64,000 bases of DNA from Actinomadura latina NBRC 106108 (GCF_001552195.1 NZ_BCQS01000019.1:124001-188000), one strand, 5' to 3'. Positions 24,997 through 33,647 are shown, numbered from the stretch's first letter. Translations and numbers: made by a program. Notes: generated by a model not told the origin, from the sequence alone.

Positions 24997-26259
24997 ATGA
25001 AACGCATCCTGGCGGCCGCGGCCGTCACCCTGCTCGCGGTGTCGGCCACCGCGTGCGGAAGCGGCGACGACGGTGATTCCGGTGGCAAGACGAAGCTCGT
25101 CTTCTCCTACTGGGGCAGCGACTCGCGGCAGAAGCTGACCGAGGCGGCCATCGCCGAGTTCGAGAAGAAGAACCCCGCGATCGACGTCGAGGGCGACTTC
25201 TCCGACTGGGACAGCTACTACGAGAAGCTGGCCACCAAGGCGGCGGCCGGCGACGCGCCGGACGTCATGTCGATCGAGATCCGCGGCCTGGCGGAGTACG
25301 CGGGCCGCGGCATGCTCGCCGACGTGCACGGGAAGGTCGACACCGCGGGCCTCGACCAGGGCGTCCTCAAGGCCGGCCAGGTCGACGGCAAGCAGTTCGC
25401 GATCCCCACCGGCGTCAACGCGTTCCCGATGGTCGTCAACAAGGCGACCCTGAAGAAGTACGGCCAGAAGGTCCCGGACGACAAGACGTGGACGTGGGAC
25501 GACTACATCGCGACGTCCCAGAAGGTGACCGAGAAGAGCGGCGGCAAGGTCTGGGGCACCGAGTACAACGAGAACCCCGCGTTCCTGCAGATCTACGCCG
25601 GCCAGCGCGGTGAGCAGTTCTACTCGGGCGGCAAGGTCGCCCTGTCCGAGCAGACCATCAAGGACTGGTGGGCCCTGCTGCAGAAGATCATCGGCAGCAA
25701 GGCCGGGCCGGGCGCCGCCGAGATGCTGGAGACCGGCACCAAGGTCGACCAGGCTCTGCTCGCCACCAACGAAAGCGCTTTCGGAAGCTGGTGGAGCAAC
25801 CAGCTCGACGCGCTGACCAAGGGCTCCGGCCAGGACCTGGACCTGCTGCGCATGCCGAAGACGCCGGGCGCCGCCGCCTCCGGCATGTTCCTGCAGCCGG
25901 CGATGTACTACACGATCTCGGCCAAGACCGAGCGGGCCGCCGCCGCCCAGAAGTTCGTCGACTTCCTGGTCAACGACCCGGACGCCGGCGCGATCCTGCT
26001 CAGCGACCGGGGCCTGCCGACCAACGCCCAGGTCATCGCGGCGATCAAGGGCAAGCTGTCCCCGGCCGACCAGAAGGTGCTGGCGTTCATGGACTCGATC
26101 AAGGGCGACCTCAGCCCGATCGTCGTCCCGCCGAAGGGCGCGATGGAGATGGAGGACATCCTCAAGCGCGCCACCGACTCGGTGCTGTTCGGGAAGGCCA
26201 AGCCGGACGATGCGGCCAAGACCTTCCTGACCGAGGCCAACAACGCCCTGTCCCAGTGA
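24997..26259 (+). CDS. ABC sugar solute-binding lipoprotein
   Basis: A signal peptide with a lipobox ending at Cys20 (VSATAC) anchors this 420-residue protein outside the membrane. The mature part is a bilobed extracellular solute-binding protein family 1 domain (about 30-415) typical of CUT1 importers. A GGAGG ribosome binding site lies 9-13 nt before the ATG. The coding region contains an unusual perfect palindrome at 25770. A strong hairpin follows the stop, which could stabilise the mRNA end because SBPs are usually made in excess. Sugar specificity cannot be read directly; pectin oligomers are likely by context. Confidence 0.92.
   Translation: MKRILAAAAVTLLAVSATACGSGDDGDSGGKTKLVFSYWGSDSRQKLTEAAIAEFEKKNPAIDVEGDFSDWDSYYEKLATKAAAGDAPDVMSIEIRGLAEYAGRGMLADVHGKVDTAGLDQGVLKAGQVDGKQFAIPTGVNAFPMVVNKATLKKYGQKVPDDKTWTWDDYIATSQKVTEKSGGKVWGTEYNENPAFLQIYAGQRGEQFYSGGKVALSEQTIKDWWALLQKIIGSKAGPGAAEMLETGTKVDQALLATNESAFGSWWSNQLDALTKGSGQDLDLLRMPKTPGAAASGMFLQPAMYYTISAKTERAAAAQKFVDFLVNDPDAGAILLSDRGLPTNAQVIAAIKGKLSPADQKVLAFMDSIKGDLSPIVVPPKGAMEMEDILKRATDSVLFGKAKPDDAAKTFLTEANNALSQ
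25770..25783. promoter_or_regulatory. Intragenic GAAAGCGCTTTC palindrome
   Basis: CGAAAGCGCTTTCG is a perfect 14-bp palindrome inside the SBP coding sequence. Its 12-bp core is the same as that of the box before the PL9-like lyase at 28746. It may act as a downstream operator or roadblock, or be chance. Confidence 0.35.
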
Positions 26260-26290
26260 CGGGCCCCGCTGACGGGTGACCCCGTGACGA

Positions 26291-26325
26291 GCCGTGCGGC
26301 CCGTGAACAGGCCGGGCCGCACGGC
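26291..26325 (+). terminator. Perfect 12-bp hairpin after the SBP gene
   Basis: GCCGTGCGGCCC (26291-26302) pairs perfectly with 26314-26325 across an 11-nt loop. No T-run follows. It is either a weak terminator or, more likely, an RNA-stabilising stem that reduces readthrough into the oxidoreductase gene. Confidence 0.55.
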
Positions 26326-26355
26326 GCCACCCCCGCCCCCTGGAGTTCCCCCACC

Positions 26356-27639
26356 ATGCGATACGCCTTCGTCGGGCTCGGCCACCGGGCGCAGATGTAC
26401 GTCGACGCGCTGCTCGGCGCGTGGAGCGGCACCGGCGAGATCGCCGCGCTCTGCGACCCCAACCGGACGCGCCTGCGCTACTACCTCGACCGGATCGGCC
26501 GCGACGTGCCGTGCTTCGCGCCCGGAGAGTTCGGCGCGATGCTCGGGCACGCCGACGCCGTCGTGGTCGCCACCGTCGACGCCGCCCACGCCCGCTACGT
26601 GGTCGAGGCGCTGGACGCGGGCAAGGACGTCGTCGTCGAGAAGCCGCTGTGCACCACGGCCGAGGACTGCGCGGCGATCGCCGCGGCGGCCGAGCGGAGC
26701 ACCGGCAGGCTCATCGTCACCTTCAACTACCGCTACTCGCCGCGCAACAGCGCCGTCCGCCGGCTCCTCGCGGACGGCGCGATCGGCGACGTCACCTCGG
26801 TGCACTTCTCGTGGGCGCTCGACACCATCCACGGCGCCGACTACTTCCGCCGCTGGCACCGGGACAGGGCCAACTCCGGCGGCCTGCTGGTGCACAAGGC
26901 CACCCACCACTTCGACCTGGTCAACTGGTGGATCGACGACGCCGCCGCATCCGTCTACGCCCAGACCTCGCTGCGCTTCTACGGCGCCGGCAACGCCCGC
27001 GCGCGCGGGCTCGACGACCGTCCCGCACGGGCGTTCCACGCTCCGGGGCTGGGCACGGACCCGTTCCTGCTGGACATGTCCGCCGATCCCCGGCTGAAGA
27101 GCCTCTACCTGGACGCCGAGCACGAGGACGGCTACCTCCGCGACCAGGACGTGTTCGGCGAGGGCGTGACGATCGACGACAACATGTCGGTCCTCGTCCG
27201 GTACGAGCGCGGCGCGCTGCTCACCTACTCCCTCAACGCGCACGCGCCGGCCGAGGGGTACCGGGCCGTCTTCAACGGCACCGCCGGACGGCTGGAGCTG
27301 GACGTCGTCGAGCGGGCGTGGACGCCGCCGCACGCGGCGATCGACCCGACCGCGGCCGGCAAGGAGCACGCCGAGGGCGCGTCGGAGCGGCTCGTCCTGC
27401 AGCGGCACTGGCAGAAGCCGGAGGAGATCGCGATCGAGGGGGGTGCGGGCGCGCACGGCGGCGGCGACGCGCTGCTGCTCGACGACGTGTTCCGGGGCCC
27501 GTCGGAGGACCCGCTCACCCGCCGGGCCGGGTACCGCGCGGGGGTCGCGAGCGTGCTGATCGGCGTCTCGGCGAACCTGTCGGCGGCGACCGGCGCTCCC
27601 GTCGGCCTCACGGCCGGCGGCACCCGGATGGCCGGCTGA
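26356..27639 (+). CDS. Gfo/Idh/MocA-family oxidoreductase
   Basis: The 427-residue protein has an N-terminal Rossmann fold (GLGHRAQMY near residue 7), the VVEKPL motif with the catalytic Lys, and the C-terminal alpha/beta domain with a HKATHHFDL segment carrying the usual conserved His residues. It probably oxidises or dehydrates a sugar derivative using NAD(P). The ATG at 26356 puts the Rossmann strand at the N-terminus and has a GGAG site upstream. It follows the SBP gene by 96 bp with a hairpin in between, and its stop overlaps the esterase start (TGATG), so the two are coupled. The substrate is unknown. Confidence 0.88.
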   Translation: MRYAFVGLGHRAQMYVDALLGAWSGTGEIAALCDPNRTRLRYYLDRIGRDVPCFAPGEFGAMLGHADAVVVATVDAAHARYVVEALDAGKDVVVEKPLCTTAEDCAAIAAAAERSTGRLIVTFNYRYSPRNSAVRRLLADGAIGDVTSVHFSWALDTIHGADYFRRWHRDRANSGGLLVHKATHHFDLVNWWIDDAAASVYAQTSLRFYGAGNARARGLDDRPARAFHAPGLGTDPFLLDMSADPRLKSLYLDAEHEDGYLRDQDVFGEGVTIDDNMSVLVRYERGALLTYSLNAHAPAEGYRAVFNGTAGRLELDVVERAWTPPHAAIDPTAAGKEHAEGASERLVLQRHWQKPEEIAIEGGAGAHGGGDALLLDDVFRGPSEDPLTRRAGYRAGVASVLIGVSANLSAATGAPVGLTAGGTRMAG

Positions 27640-28697
27640 TGCTCGGCGAGTTCTCCGGCCTGGCGGAGATCGCCGCCCGCGAGCGGGGCCTGTTCCCGCC
27701 GCCGGGCCCGGACCTGCCCGAGCGCCTCCGCGACGCGCTGGGCGTCCTGGAGCTGGGCGCCGGCGACGTCCGGGTGGAGCGCCGCTGGACCGACGCCGGG
27801 CTGGCGGGAGAGGAACTGTCCTGGACGGTCGGGTTCGGGCCGCGCACCCGCGCCGTCCTGCTCCGCCCGGAGGGCGCCGCGGGCCCGCTGCCCGGAGTCG
27901 TCGCGATGCACTGCCACGCGGGGATGAAGTGGGCCGGCAAGGACAAGATCGCGGACGGCCCGGAGCCGCCCGTCGCCGAGATCGTCCGGCTGCGCGCCCG
28001 GCTCTACGGCCGCCGCGCCTACGCGGGCGAGCTGGCACGCCGGGGCTTCGCGGTGCTCGCCCACGACGTGTTCGCCTGGGGCAGCCGGCGCTTCCCGCTG
28101 GCCGGGTCCACGGACGAGCCCGACCGCTACGACCGTGCCGCCCGCGACCACGAGCACGTCCTGGCGAAGACCTGCACGCTGCTGGGCACGTCGTTCGCGG
28201 GCGTCCTCGCCTCCGAGGACCTCGCGGCCGCCGCCTATCTGCGCTCCCGGCCCGACGTCGGCTCCGTCAGCACGATCGGCCTGTCGGGCGGCGGGGCACG
28301 GGCCGCGCTGCTGGGCGCACTCGACCCCGGGATCGCCGCCGTCGCCGTGGCCGCGATGGTCTCGTCCTTCCGGGACCTCCGCGACGAGCACGTGGCCGCG
28401 CACTCCTGGCTGCTCTTCCCGCCGGGCCTGACCCGGCTGGCCGACTGGCCCGGCGTCGTCGCGGCCCGCTCCCCGGCCCCGCTGATGGTCCTCTACGCCA
28501 CCGCGGACCCGCTCTTCCCCGCCGCGGGCATGCATCGGGCCCATCGCCAGATCACCTACGCCTACCGGAATGCGCCGGACCATTACACCGGCGCCTTCTT
28601 CGACACCGACCACCAATTCGACCGACCCATGCAGGATGCGGCGTTCGGCTGGCTGGCCGACACGGTCGCGCCAATTACCCGGCGTTGTTCCTCATGA
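27639..28697 (+). CDS. Alpha/beta-hydrolase, dienelactone hydrolase/acetylesterase-like
   Basis: The 352-residue protein is an alpha/beta-hydrolase with nucleophile elbow GLSGGGA, Asp in TADPLF and His in DTDHQFD. It resembles the acetyl xylan esterase/dienelactone hydrolase-like cytosolic enzymes found in pectin and xylan loci. No signal peptide is present. It could remove acetyl or other acyl groups from imported oligosaccharides. The ATG overlaps the stop of the oxidoreductase gene by one base. The unusual segment CHAGMKWAGKDKI may be part of the active-site lid. Confidence 0.82.
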   Translation: MLGEFSGLAEIAARERGLFPPPGPDLPERLRDALGVLELGAGDVRVERRWTDAGLAGEELSWTVGFGPRTRAVLLRPEGAAGPLPGVVAMHCHAGMKWAGKDKIADGPEPPVAEIVRLRARLYGRRAYAGELARRGFAVLAHDVFAWGSRRFPLAGSTDEPDRYDRAARDHEHVLAKTCTLLGTSFAGVLASEDLAAAAYLRSRPDVGSVSTIGLSGGGARAALLGALDPGIAAVAVAAMVSSFRDLRDEHVAAHSWLLFPPGLTRLADWPGVVAARSPAPLMVLYATADPLFPAAGMHRAHRQITYAYRNAPDHYTGAFFDTDHQFDRPMQDAAFGWLADTVAPITRRCSS

Positions 28698-29023
28698 AAA
28701 GACGGCACGTCCATTGACGCGTTCGCGATGAACGCCTAACGTTCGAGAAAGCGCTTTCTGTAGCACCGGACAACGGACCGTCCGGCTCGTCCCCCGCCAT
28801 CGAGACGGCCGCAACGGCGCAGCCGCATCGCCACAGAAGGGCCCACCCCATGCGCCCGCTCCCCCGCCGGCGAGCCCGGCCGCCCCCACCCGGGAAAGGC
28901 TCGGAACAGCGACCGATACGGCGGTCCGCACCGGTGATCCGACCATCACCGCAGCGCGTTCATCCGCCGCCGCCCCTTTTCCCGAAACCTGGTCGGCCAA
29001 GCCGACCGAGCTTGGAGACAACC
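28698..29023. promoter_or_regulatory. Intergenic promoter region of the PL9-like lyase gene
   Basis: This 326-bp stretch holds a perfect palindrome (28746-28759) and an AT-richer patch before it, consistent with a regulated promoter about 260 nt from the lyase start. The remainder is ordinary GC-rich leader with a GGAG ribosome binding site near 29014. No gene or terminator is visible in it. Confidence 0.5.
28746..28759. promoter_or_regulatory. GAAAGCGCTTTC palindromic operator
   Basis: AGAAAGCGCTTTCT is a perfect 14-bp palindrome upstream of the first pectate lyase gene, nearly identical to the box before the importer (23061) and sharing its core with the intragenic box at 25770. It is most likely a LacI-family operator. 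Confidence 0.65.
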
Positions 29024-30607
29024 ATGCAAACGAAACCCGTGATCGCGTGCGGCGGCCTGCTGGCCGGCGCGCTCGTCGCCCTGTCCGGCACGGCGGCGCA
29101 GGCCGCCACCGTCCGTTACGAGGCCGGGGAGTCCCCGGCGGTGTGCAGCGGAACGATCGACTCCGACCACAGCGGCTACTCGGGCAGCGGATTCTGCAAC
29201 ACCGAGAACGCGACCGGCGCCTACGCGCAGTTCACCGTGAACGCCCCAGCCGCGGGCACGGCGACATTAAGGGTCCGTTTCGCCAACGGAACCGGCACCG
29301 CGCGGCCGGCGAACGTCACCGTGAACGGCTCGACCGTCTCGTCGGTCCAGTTCGCGGGCACCGGCTCGTGGGACTCCTGGACGACGGCGACCCTCACGGT
29401 GCCGCTGAACGCGGGCGGCAACACCGTCCGCCTCACGGCCACCACCGCCAACGGCCTGGCCAACATCGACTACATCGAGGTCGAGACCGACGGCGGCGAC
29501 ACCACGCCGCCGGACGACGCGGACGCGCTGTACGTGTCGCCGAACGGCAGCGACGGCGCGTCCGGTACGGAGTCGGACCCGACGACCCTCACGTCCGCGA
29601 TCGGCCGCATCAGCTCCGGCGGCACGATCTACATGCGCGGCGGGACGTACAGGTACTCGCAGACGGTCACCATCCCGCAGGGCGACAACGGCACCTCCGG
29701 CGACCGCACGCGGCTGTCCGCCTACCCGGGCGAGACCCCGGTCCTGAACTTCTCGGCCATGAGCGAGAACTCCGCGAACCGGGGCCTGGCGGTGAACGGC
29801 TCGTACTGGCACGTGTACGGCATCGTCGTCGAGCACGCCGGCGACAACGGGATCTTCGTGAGCGGCAGCGACAACGTCATCGAGCGCACGGTGACCCGGT
29901 TCAACCGCGACACGGGACTGCAGCTCTCCCGGATGGCGTCGGACACCCCCGAGAGCCAGTGGCCGTCCCGCAACCTCATCCTGAGCGCGGAGTCGCACGA
30001 CAACGCCGACTCCGACGGCGAGGACGCCGACGGCTTCGCCGCCAAGCTCACCTCCGGCCCCGGGAACGTCTTCCGCTACGACGTGTCCCACAACAACATC
30101 GACGACGGCTGGGACCTCTACACCAAGGGCGAGACGGGCCCGATCGGCCCGGTGACCATCGAGGACTCGCTGTCCTACGACAACGGCACGCTCAGCAACG
30201 GCGGCCAGGCGGGAAGCGGCGACCGCAACGGCTACAAGCTCGGCGGCGAGGACATCCCAGTCGGCCACGTCGTCCGGCGCTCCTTCGCGGTGAACAACGG
30301 CCACCACGGGTTCACCTACAACAGCAACCCCGGCTCGATGACGATCTCGGACAACGTCAGCGTCGACAACGCCGAACGCAACTTCTCCTTCGACGAAGGC
30401 GGCTCGGTCTTCCGGAACAACACCTCGTGCCGCTTCGACGGCGGCGGGTCGAACGACAAGACCGCCGGCGACGCCGACGGTTCCAACCAGTTCTGGACCG
30501 GCTCGAACGGCTCCCGCTGCCCGTCCTACGCCGGCGCCCTCGGCTGGTACTTCGGCTCGGACGGCCACCTCGTCGTGACCTTCGGCGGCAGCGCCGCGAC
30601 CCCGTAA
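29024..30607 (+). CDS. Secreted pectate lyase-like protein, PL9-type with N-terminal CBM
   Basis: The 527-residue protein has a Sec signal peptide (1-28, ending AQA). Residues 29-160 form a CBM6/35-like carbohydrate-binding domain (YEAGES, NIDYIEVE), followed by a Thr/Pro/Asp linker. Residues about 170-527 form a right-handed parallel beta-helix of the PL9 type (DGFAAK and DDGWDLYTK segments, which supply Ca2+ ligands and the catalytic Lys in that family). It would cleave polygalacturonate by beta-elimination outside the cell and feed the importer upstream. The ATG at 29024 has a GGAG site and gives a clean signal peptide, whereas the frame further upstream does not. Confidence 0.9.
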   Translation: MQTKPVIACGGLLAGALVALSGTAAQAATVRYEAGESPAVCSGTIDSDHSGYSGSGFCNTENATGAYAQFTVNAPAAGTATLRVRFANGTGTARPANVTVNGSTVSSVQFAGTGSWDSWTTATLTVPLNAGGNTVRLTATTANGLANIDYIEVETDGGDTTPPDDADALYVSPNGSDGASGTESDPTTLTSAIGRISSGGTIYMRGGTYRYSQTVTIPQGDNGTSGDRTRLSAYPGETPVLNFSAMSENSANRGLAVNGSYWHVYGIVVEHAGDNGIFVSGSDNVIERTVTRFNRDTGLQLSRMASDTPESQWPSRNLILSAESHDNADSDGEDADGFAAKLTSGPGNVFRYDVSHNNIDDGWDLYTKGETGPIGPVTIEDSLSYDNGTLSNGGQAGSGDRNGYKLGGEDIPVGHVVRRSFAVNNGHHGFTYNSNPGSMTISDNVSVDNAERNFSFDEGGSVFRNNTSCRFDGGGSNDKTAGDADGSNQFWTGSNGSRCPSYAGALGWYFGSDGHLVVTFGGSAATP

Positions 30608-30645
30608 CCCCCAGCACGCGAGAGAAGAGGCAAGGTTGACTTCCT

Positions 30646-30666
30646 CCCCACGCCTAAAGGCGGGGG
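30646..30666 (-). repeat. IS605 right-end hairpin
   Basis: CCCC-A-CGCC-TAAA-GGCG-GGGG forms an 8-bp stem with a bulged A. It includes the tnpB stop codon and mirrors the left-end hairpin at 31943. Confidence 0.8.
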
Positions 30667-31859
30667 ATTCCAACCGTCGCCGGTTGGGTTTCCTGCTTCG
30701 TCGCCGTCTGCCCGCTCGGCTTGCGCCGTTTGGGTCTTACGTCGGCTCCACAGGCCGTGACCGCCAGCCCGGCGGCCAGAATGTTCTTCGCGGCGTTGAC
30801 GTCGCGGTCATGGCGGGCGCCGCACCCGCACTCCCATTCCCTCACCTCGAGGGGCATCGCCCCGGCGACCGTCCCGCACGCCCCGCACAGCCTGCTGGAG
30901 GGGAACCAGCGGTCGATCACCACCAGTTCGCGGCCGTACCAGTCGGCCTTGTACTCCAGCATGGCCCGCAGGTCCCGCCACGCCGCATCCGAGATAGCGC
31001 GGGCCAGGGAATGGTTGCCGACCATGCCCGCGACGTTCAGGTCCTCGATCACGACCACTTGGTTCTCGTGGACGAGCCGAGTCGACAGCTTGTGCAGGAA
31101 GTCCCGCCTGCGGTCGGTGATCCGCGCATGGATCCGCGCCACCCTCTGCCGGGCCCTGTCACGGTTGTTCGACCCCTTGGTCTTGCGGGCCAGGTCTTTC
31201 TGCGCGCGGGCCAGGCGTTCCCGGTCGCGGCGCTCGTGCCGGGGGTTGGTGACCTTCTCCCCGGTCGACAGCGTCACCAGCGACCTCACCCCGGCGTCGA
31301 TGCCCACGGCCGTCTCCACCGGGTCCAGGCGGGCGATGGCGTCCTGGCACAGCAGGGACACAAACCACCGCCCCGCCGCGTCACGCGACACTGTGACCGT
31401 GGACGGTTCGGCGCCCTCGGGCAGCGGCCGGGACCACCGGATGTCCAGCGGCTCGGACATCTTCGCCAGCCTCAACCGGCCGTCCCGCCACGTGAACGCC
31501 GACCGCGTGTACTCCGCGCTCTGCCGGGACTTCTTCCGCGACTTCAAGCGCGGGTAGGCGGCGCGTCCGGCGAAGAAATTGGTGAACGCGGTCTGCAGGT
31601 GCCGCAGCGCCTGCTGCAGCGGCACGCTCGACACCTCGCCCAGGAACGCCAGTTCCCCGGTCTTCTTCCATTCGGTGAGGAGCGCGGAGGTCTCCACCTA
31701 GGAGACGCGGCGCTGCTCCGAATACCAGGCGCGGGTGCGTTCCTCCAGCGCCCGGTTGTACACCAGGCGTGCGCAGCCGAACGTGCGGGACAGCTCCGCC
31801 GCCTGCTCGCCCGTGGGATAGAAGCGGTACCGGAAAGCCCGCTTCACCTGCCGCGCCAT
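30654..31859 (-). pseudogene. tnpB: tnpB-like RNA-guided nuclease with an in-frame amber stop
   Basis: From the ATG at 31859 the frame reads 53 codons typical of a TnpB N-terminus, then TAG at 31700-31698, then 347 more codons to a stop inside the right-end hairpin. Total length, about 400 codons, is normal for TnpB. RuvC residues are intact in the second part: Asp in GIDAGVRS, Glu in VIEDLNVAGM and Asp in HDRDVNAAKN, plus the four-Cys zinc ribbon (CGACG and CGCG). A GTG right after the TAG could restart translation, giving a protein without the first 53 residues. It is either a recent pseudogene or a read-through/restart form; TAC (Tyr) is the likely ancestral codon. Confidence 0.85.
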
Positions 31860-31942
31860 GCCTCACACCCTATCCTCCCGCCGGTGAGGTTCGCCCACAT
31901 GTTCGAGGTGACACCCGGGCATCGCGCGGGGGCGCGTTTCCT

Positions 31943-31963
31943 CCCCAGGGCTAAAGCCCGGGG
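31943..31963 (-). repeat. IS605 left-end hairpin
   Basis: CCCC-A-GGGC-TAAA-GCCC-GGGG has the same stem, bulge and loop layout as the right end. It lies about 80 nt upstream of the tnpB start and 22 nt before the PL1 lyase start. Confidence 0.8.
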
Positions 31964-31985
31964 TCTCCACACTCAGGAGCTTTAG

Positions 31986-33533
31986 ATGAGACGACACGTC
32001 GCACTGCGACTCTCAGCGGCACTGGCCACGACGGCCCTCGCGGCCACGGCCGGCGTGGTCCTGTCGACGCCCGAGGTGTCGGCCGCGGCCGGCGGCGCCA
32101 CCGGCTACGCGACCCAGAACGGCGGGACCACCGGCGGCGCGGGCGGGCAGACGGTGCGCGCCACCACCGGGACCGCGATCCACGCGGCCCTGTGCAACCG
32201 GGCCGCCGCCAGCACCCCGATCACCATCGAGGTCGAGGGCACGATCAACCACGGCAACACCAGCAAGGTGTCGGGCGACAGTTGCAGCACCGCCGCCGAC
32301 AAGATCGAGCTCAAGCAGATCAGCAACGTCACGATCATCGGGGTCGGCGGCGGCGCCGTCTTCGACCAGCTGGGCATCCACATCCGCGAGTCCAGCAACA
32401 TCATCATCCGGAACGTGACCGTCCGGAACGTGAAGAAGTCGGGCTCGCCCACGTCCAACGGCGGCGACGCCATCGGCATGGAGAGCGACGTCCGCAACGT
32501 CTGGGTCGACCACGCCACCCTCGAAGCGTCGGGCGGCGAGGACGAGGGGTTCGACGGGCTCTTCGACATGAAGGACAACACCCGGTACGTGACCCTGTCC
32601 TACAGCATCCTGCGCAACTCGGGCCGCGGCGGCCTCATCGGGTCCAGCGAGAGCGACACGTCGAACGGCTTCGTGACGTTCCACCACAACCTGTACCAGA
32701 ACATCGACTCCCGCACGCCGCTGCTGCGCGCCGGGACCGCCCACACCTACGACAACCACTTCGTGGGCCTCACCAAGTCCGGCATCAATTCCCGGGTCGG
32801 GGCGCACGTCAAGGTGGAGAACAACTACTTCGAGGACTCCAAGGACGTCCTCGGCACCTTCTACACCGACGAGCTCGGCTACTGGCAGGTCAGCGGCAAC
32901 ATCTACGACAACGTGACCTGGACCGAGCCCGGTGGGGAGAACCACCCGGCCGGCCCGAACCCGCAGTCCAACACCTCGGTCAGCATCCCCTACTCCTACA
33001 GCCTCGACAGTGCGTCCTGCGTGCCGAGCGTCGTGAGCCAGACGGCGGGCGCGAACAAGGGCCTGCGCGTGTCGGACGGCAACTGCACACCGCAGACACC
33101 GACCCCCACCCCGACCGACCCCACACCCACACCCACCGACCCGACGCCCACGCCGACGCAGCCCAGCGGGACCAACCTCAGCATCGGCGCCGGCTCCGAC
33201 GGCTCCAGCAAGGCCGACGGGACGAGCTACGGCAACGTCCGGGACGGTGACATGAGCACCTACTGGTCGCCCTCCGGCTCGACCGGCTCCATCTCGATCA
33301 AGTGGGGCTCCGCCACCACCGTCTCCAAGATCAACATCCGGGAGGCGTCGGGCGCCACCGGCAACATCGGGTCCTGGCAGGTTCTCAACAACGACACCGG
33401 CGCCGTCCTGACCTCCGGCAGCGGCGCCGGCGTCATCACTTTCTCCCCGACCTCGCTGAAGAAGATCACCTTCAACATCACCGCCTCGACCGGCACCCCC
33501 CGCGTGGCCGAGTTCGAGACCTACGCCGGCTGA
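31986..33533 (+). CDS. Secreted pectate lyase, PL1 family with C-terminal discoidin-like domain
   Basis: The 515-residue protein has a Sec signal peptide (about 1-33). Residues 45-360 are a PL1 beta-helix: VWVDHATLE (the family vWiDH motif) and a GFDGLFDMKDN segment supplying Ca2+-binding Asp residues. A TPTPTDP repeat linker (about 370-395) leads to a C-terminal F5/8 type C-like carbohydrate-binding domain (400-515). It cleaves polygalacturonate outside the cell. An AGGAG site lies just before the ATG, but only about 16 nt separate the start from the IS605 left end, so any native promoter has been displaced or lies within or beyond the element. Confidence 0.9.
   Translation: MRRHVALRLSAALATTALAATAGVVLSTPEVSAAAGGATGYATQNGGTTGGAGGQTVRATTGTAIHAALCNRAAASTPITIEVEGTINHGNTSKVSGDSCSTAADKIELKQISNVTIIGVGGGAVFDQLGIHIRESSNIIIRNVTVRNVKKSGSPTSNGGDAIGMESDVRNVWVDHATLEASGGEDEGFDGLFDMKDNTRYVTLSYSILRNSGRGGLIGSSESDTSNGFVTFHHNLYQNIDSRTPLLRAGTAHTYDNHFVGLTKSGINSRVGAHVKVENNYFEDSKDVLGTFYTDELGYWQVSGNIYDNVTWTEPGGENHPAGPNPQSNTSVSIPYSYSLDSASCVPSVVSQTAGANKGLRVSDGNCTPQTPTPTPTDPTPTPTDPTPTPTQPSGTNLSIGAGSDGSSKADGTSYGNVRDGDMSTYWSPSGSTGSISIKWGSATTVSKINIREASGATGNIGSWQVLNNDTGAVLTSGSGAGVITFSPTSLKKITFNITASTGTPRVAEFETYAG
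33096..33163 (+). repeat. Low-complexity Pro/Thr linker repeat
   Basis: Repeats of a PTPTPTD unit link the PL1 catalytic domain to its C-terminal binding domain. Such runs expand and contract by slippage. Confidence 0.7.
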
Positions 33534-33541
33534 CGCCCCCG

Positions 33542-33574
33542 CCCGGCGGGCCCGCAGCACACGGACCCGCCGGG
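33542..33574 (+). terminator. GC-rich hairpin after the PL1 lyase gene
   Basis: CCCGGCGGGCCC (33542-33553) pairs with 33563-33574 with one mismatch across a 9-nt loop. No T-run follows; it is a probable terminator of the actinomycete type. Confidence 0.55.
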
Positions 33575-33581
33575 TCGTCCC

Positions 33582-33647
33582 GCGTTGACCTGCGGCGTGT
33601 CGTTGTTATCGGCCTTGCCATAGCAACAACGCGCCGCAGGTCAACGC
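33582..33647. terminator. Long perfect inverted repeat between convergent genes
   Basis: A 16-bp arm (33582-33597) is perfectly repeated in inversion at 33632-33647, and inside it CGTTGTT (33601-33607) pairs with AACAACG (33625-33631). The right arm includes the stop codon of the flavoprotein gene. The whole makes a roughly 23-bp stem with a 17-nt loop, a likely bidirectional terminator. Confidence 0.7.

Larger units (their letters stand above)
30641..31970 (-). mobile_element. IS605-type (tnpB-only) insertion element
   Basis: The element is bounded by two matching hairpins with the same layout: CCCC, a bulged A, a 4-bp variable stem, a TAAA loop, then GGGG (30646-30666 and 31943-31963). This is typical of IS200/IS605-family subterminal ends. 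It carries only tnpB and no tnpA, so mobilisation would need a transposase in trans. The right end overlaps the 3' end of tnpB, where the guide (omega) RNA normally lies. Insertion put it between two pectate lyase genes and only about 16 nt before the second one. Exact termini are approximate. Confidence 0.82.

Noticed and set aside
24986..25000. A mini-ORF (ATG AAC AGA TGA) just before the SBP start, as a leader peptide
   Set aside because: It has three sense codons, shares the SBP ribosome binding site region and shows no attenuator structure, so chance is likely.
33096..33163. TPTPTDP-coding repeats as a CRISPR-like or mobile repeat
   Set aside because: Units are short, in frame and lack spacers; they are an ordinary Pro/Thr linker.
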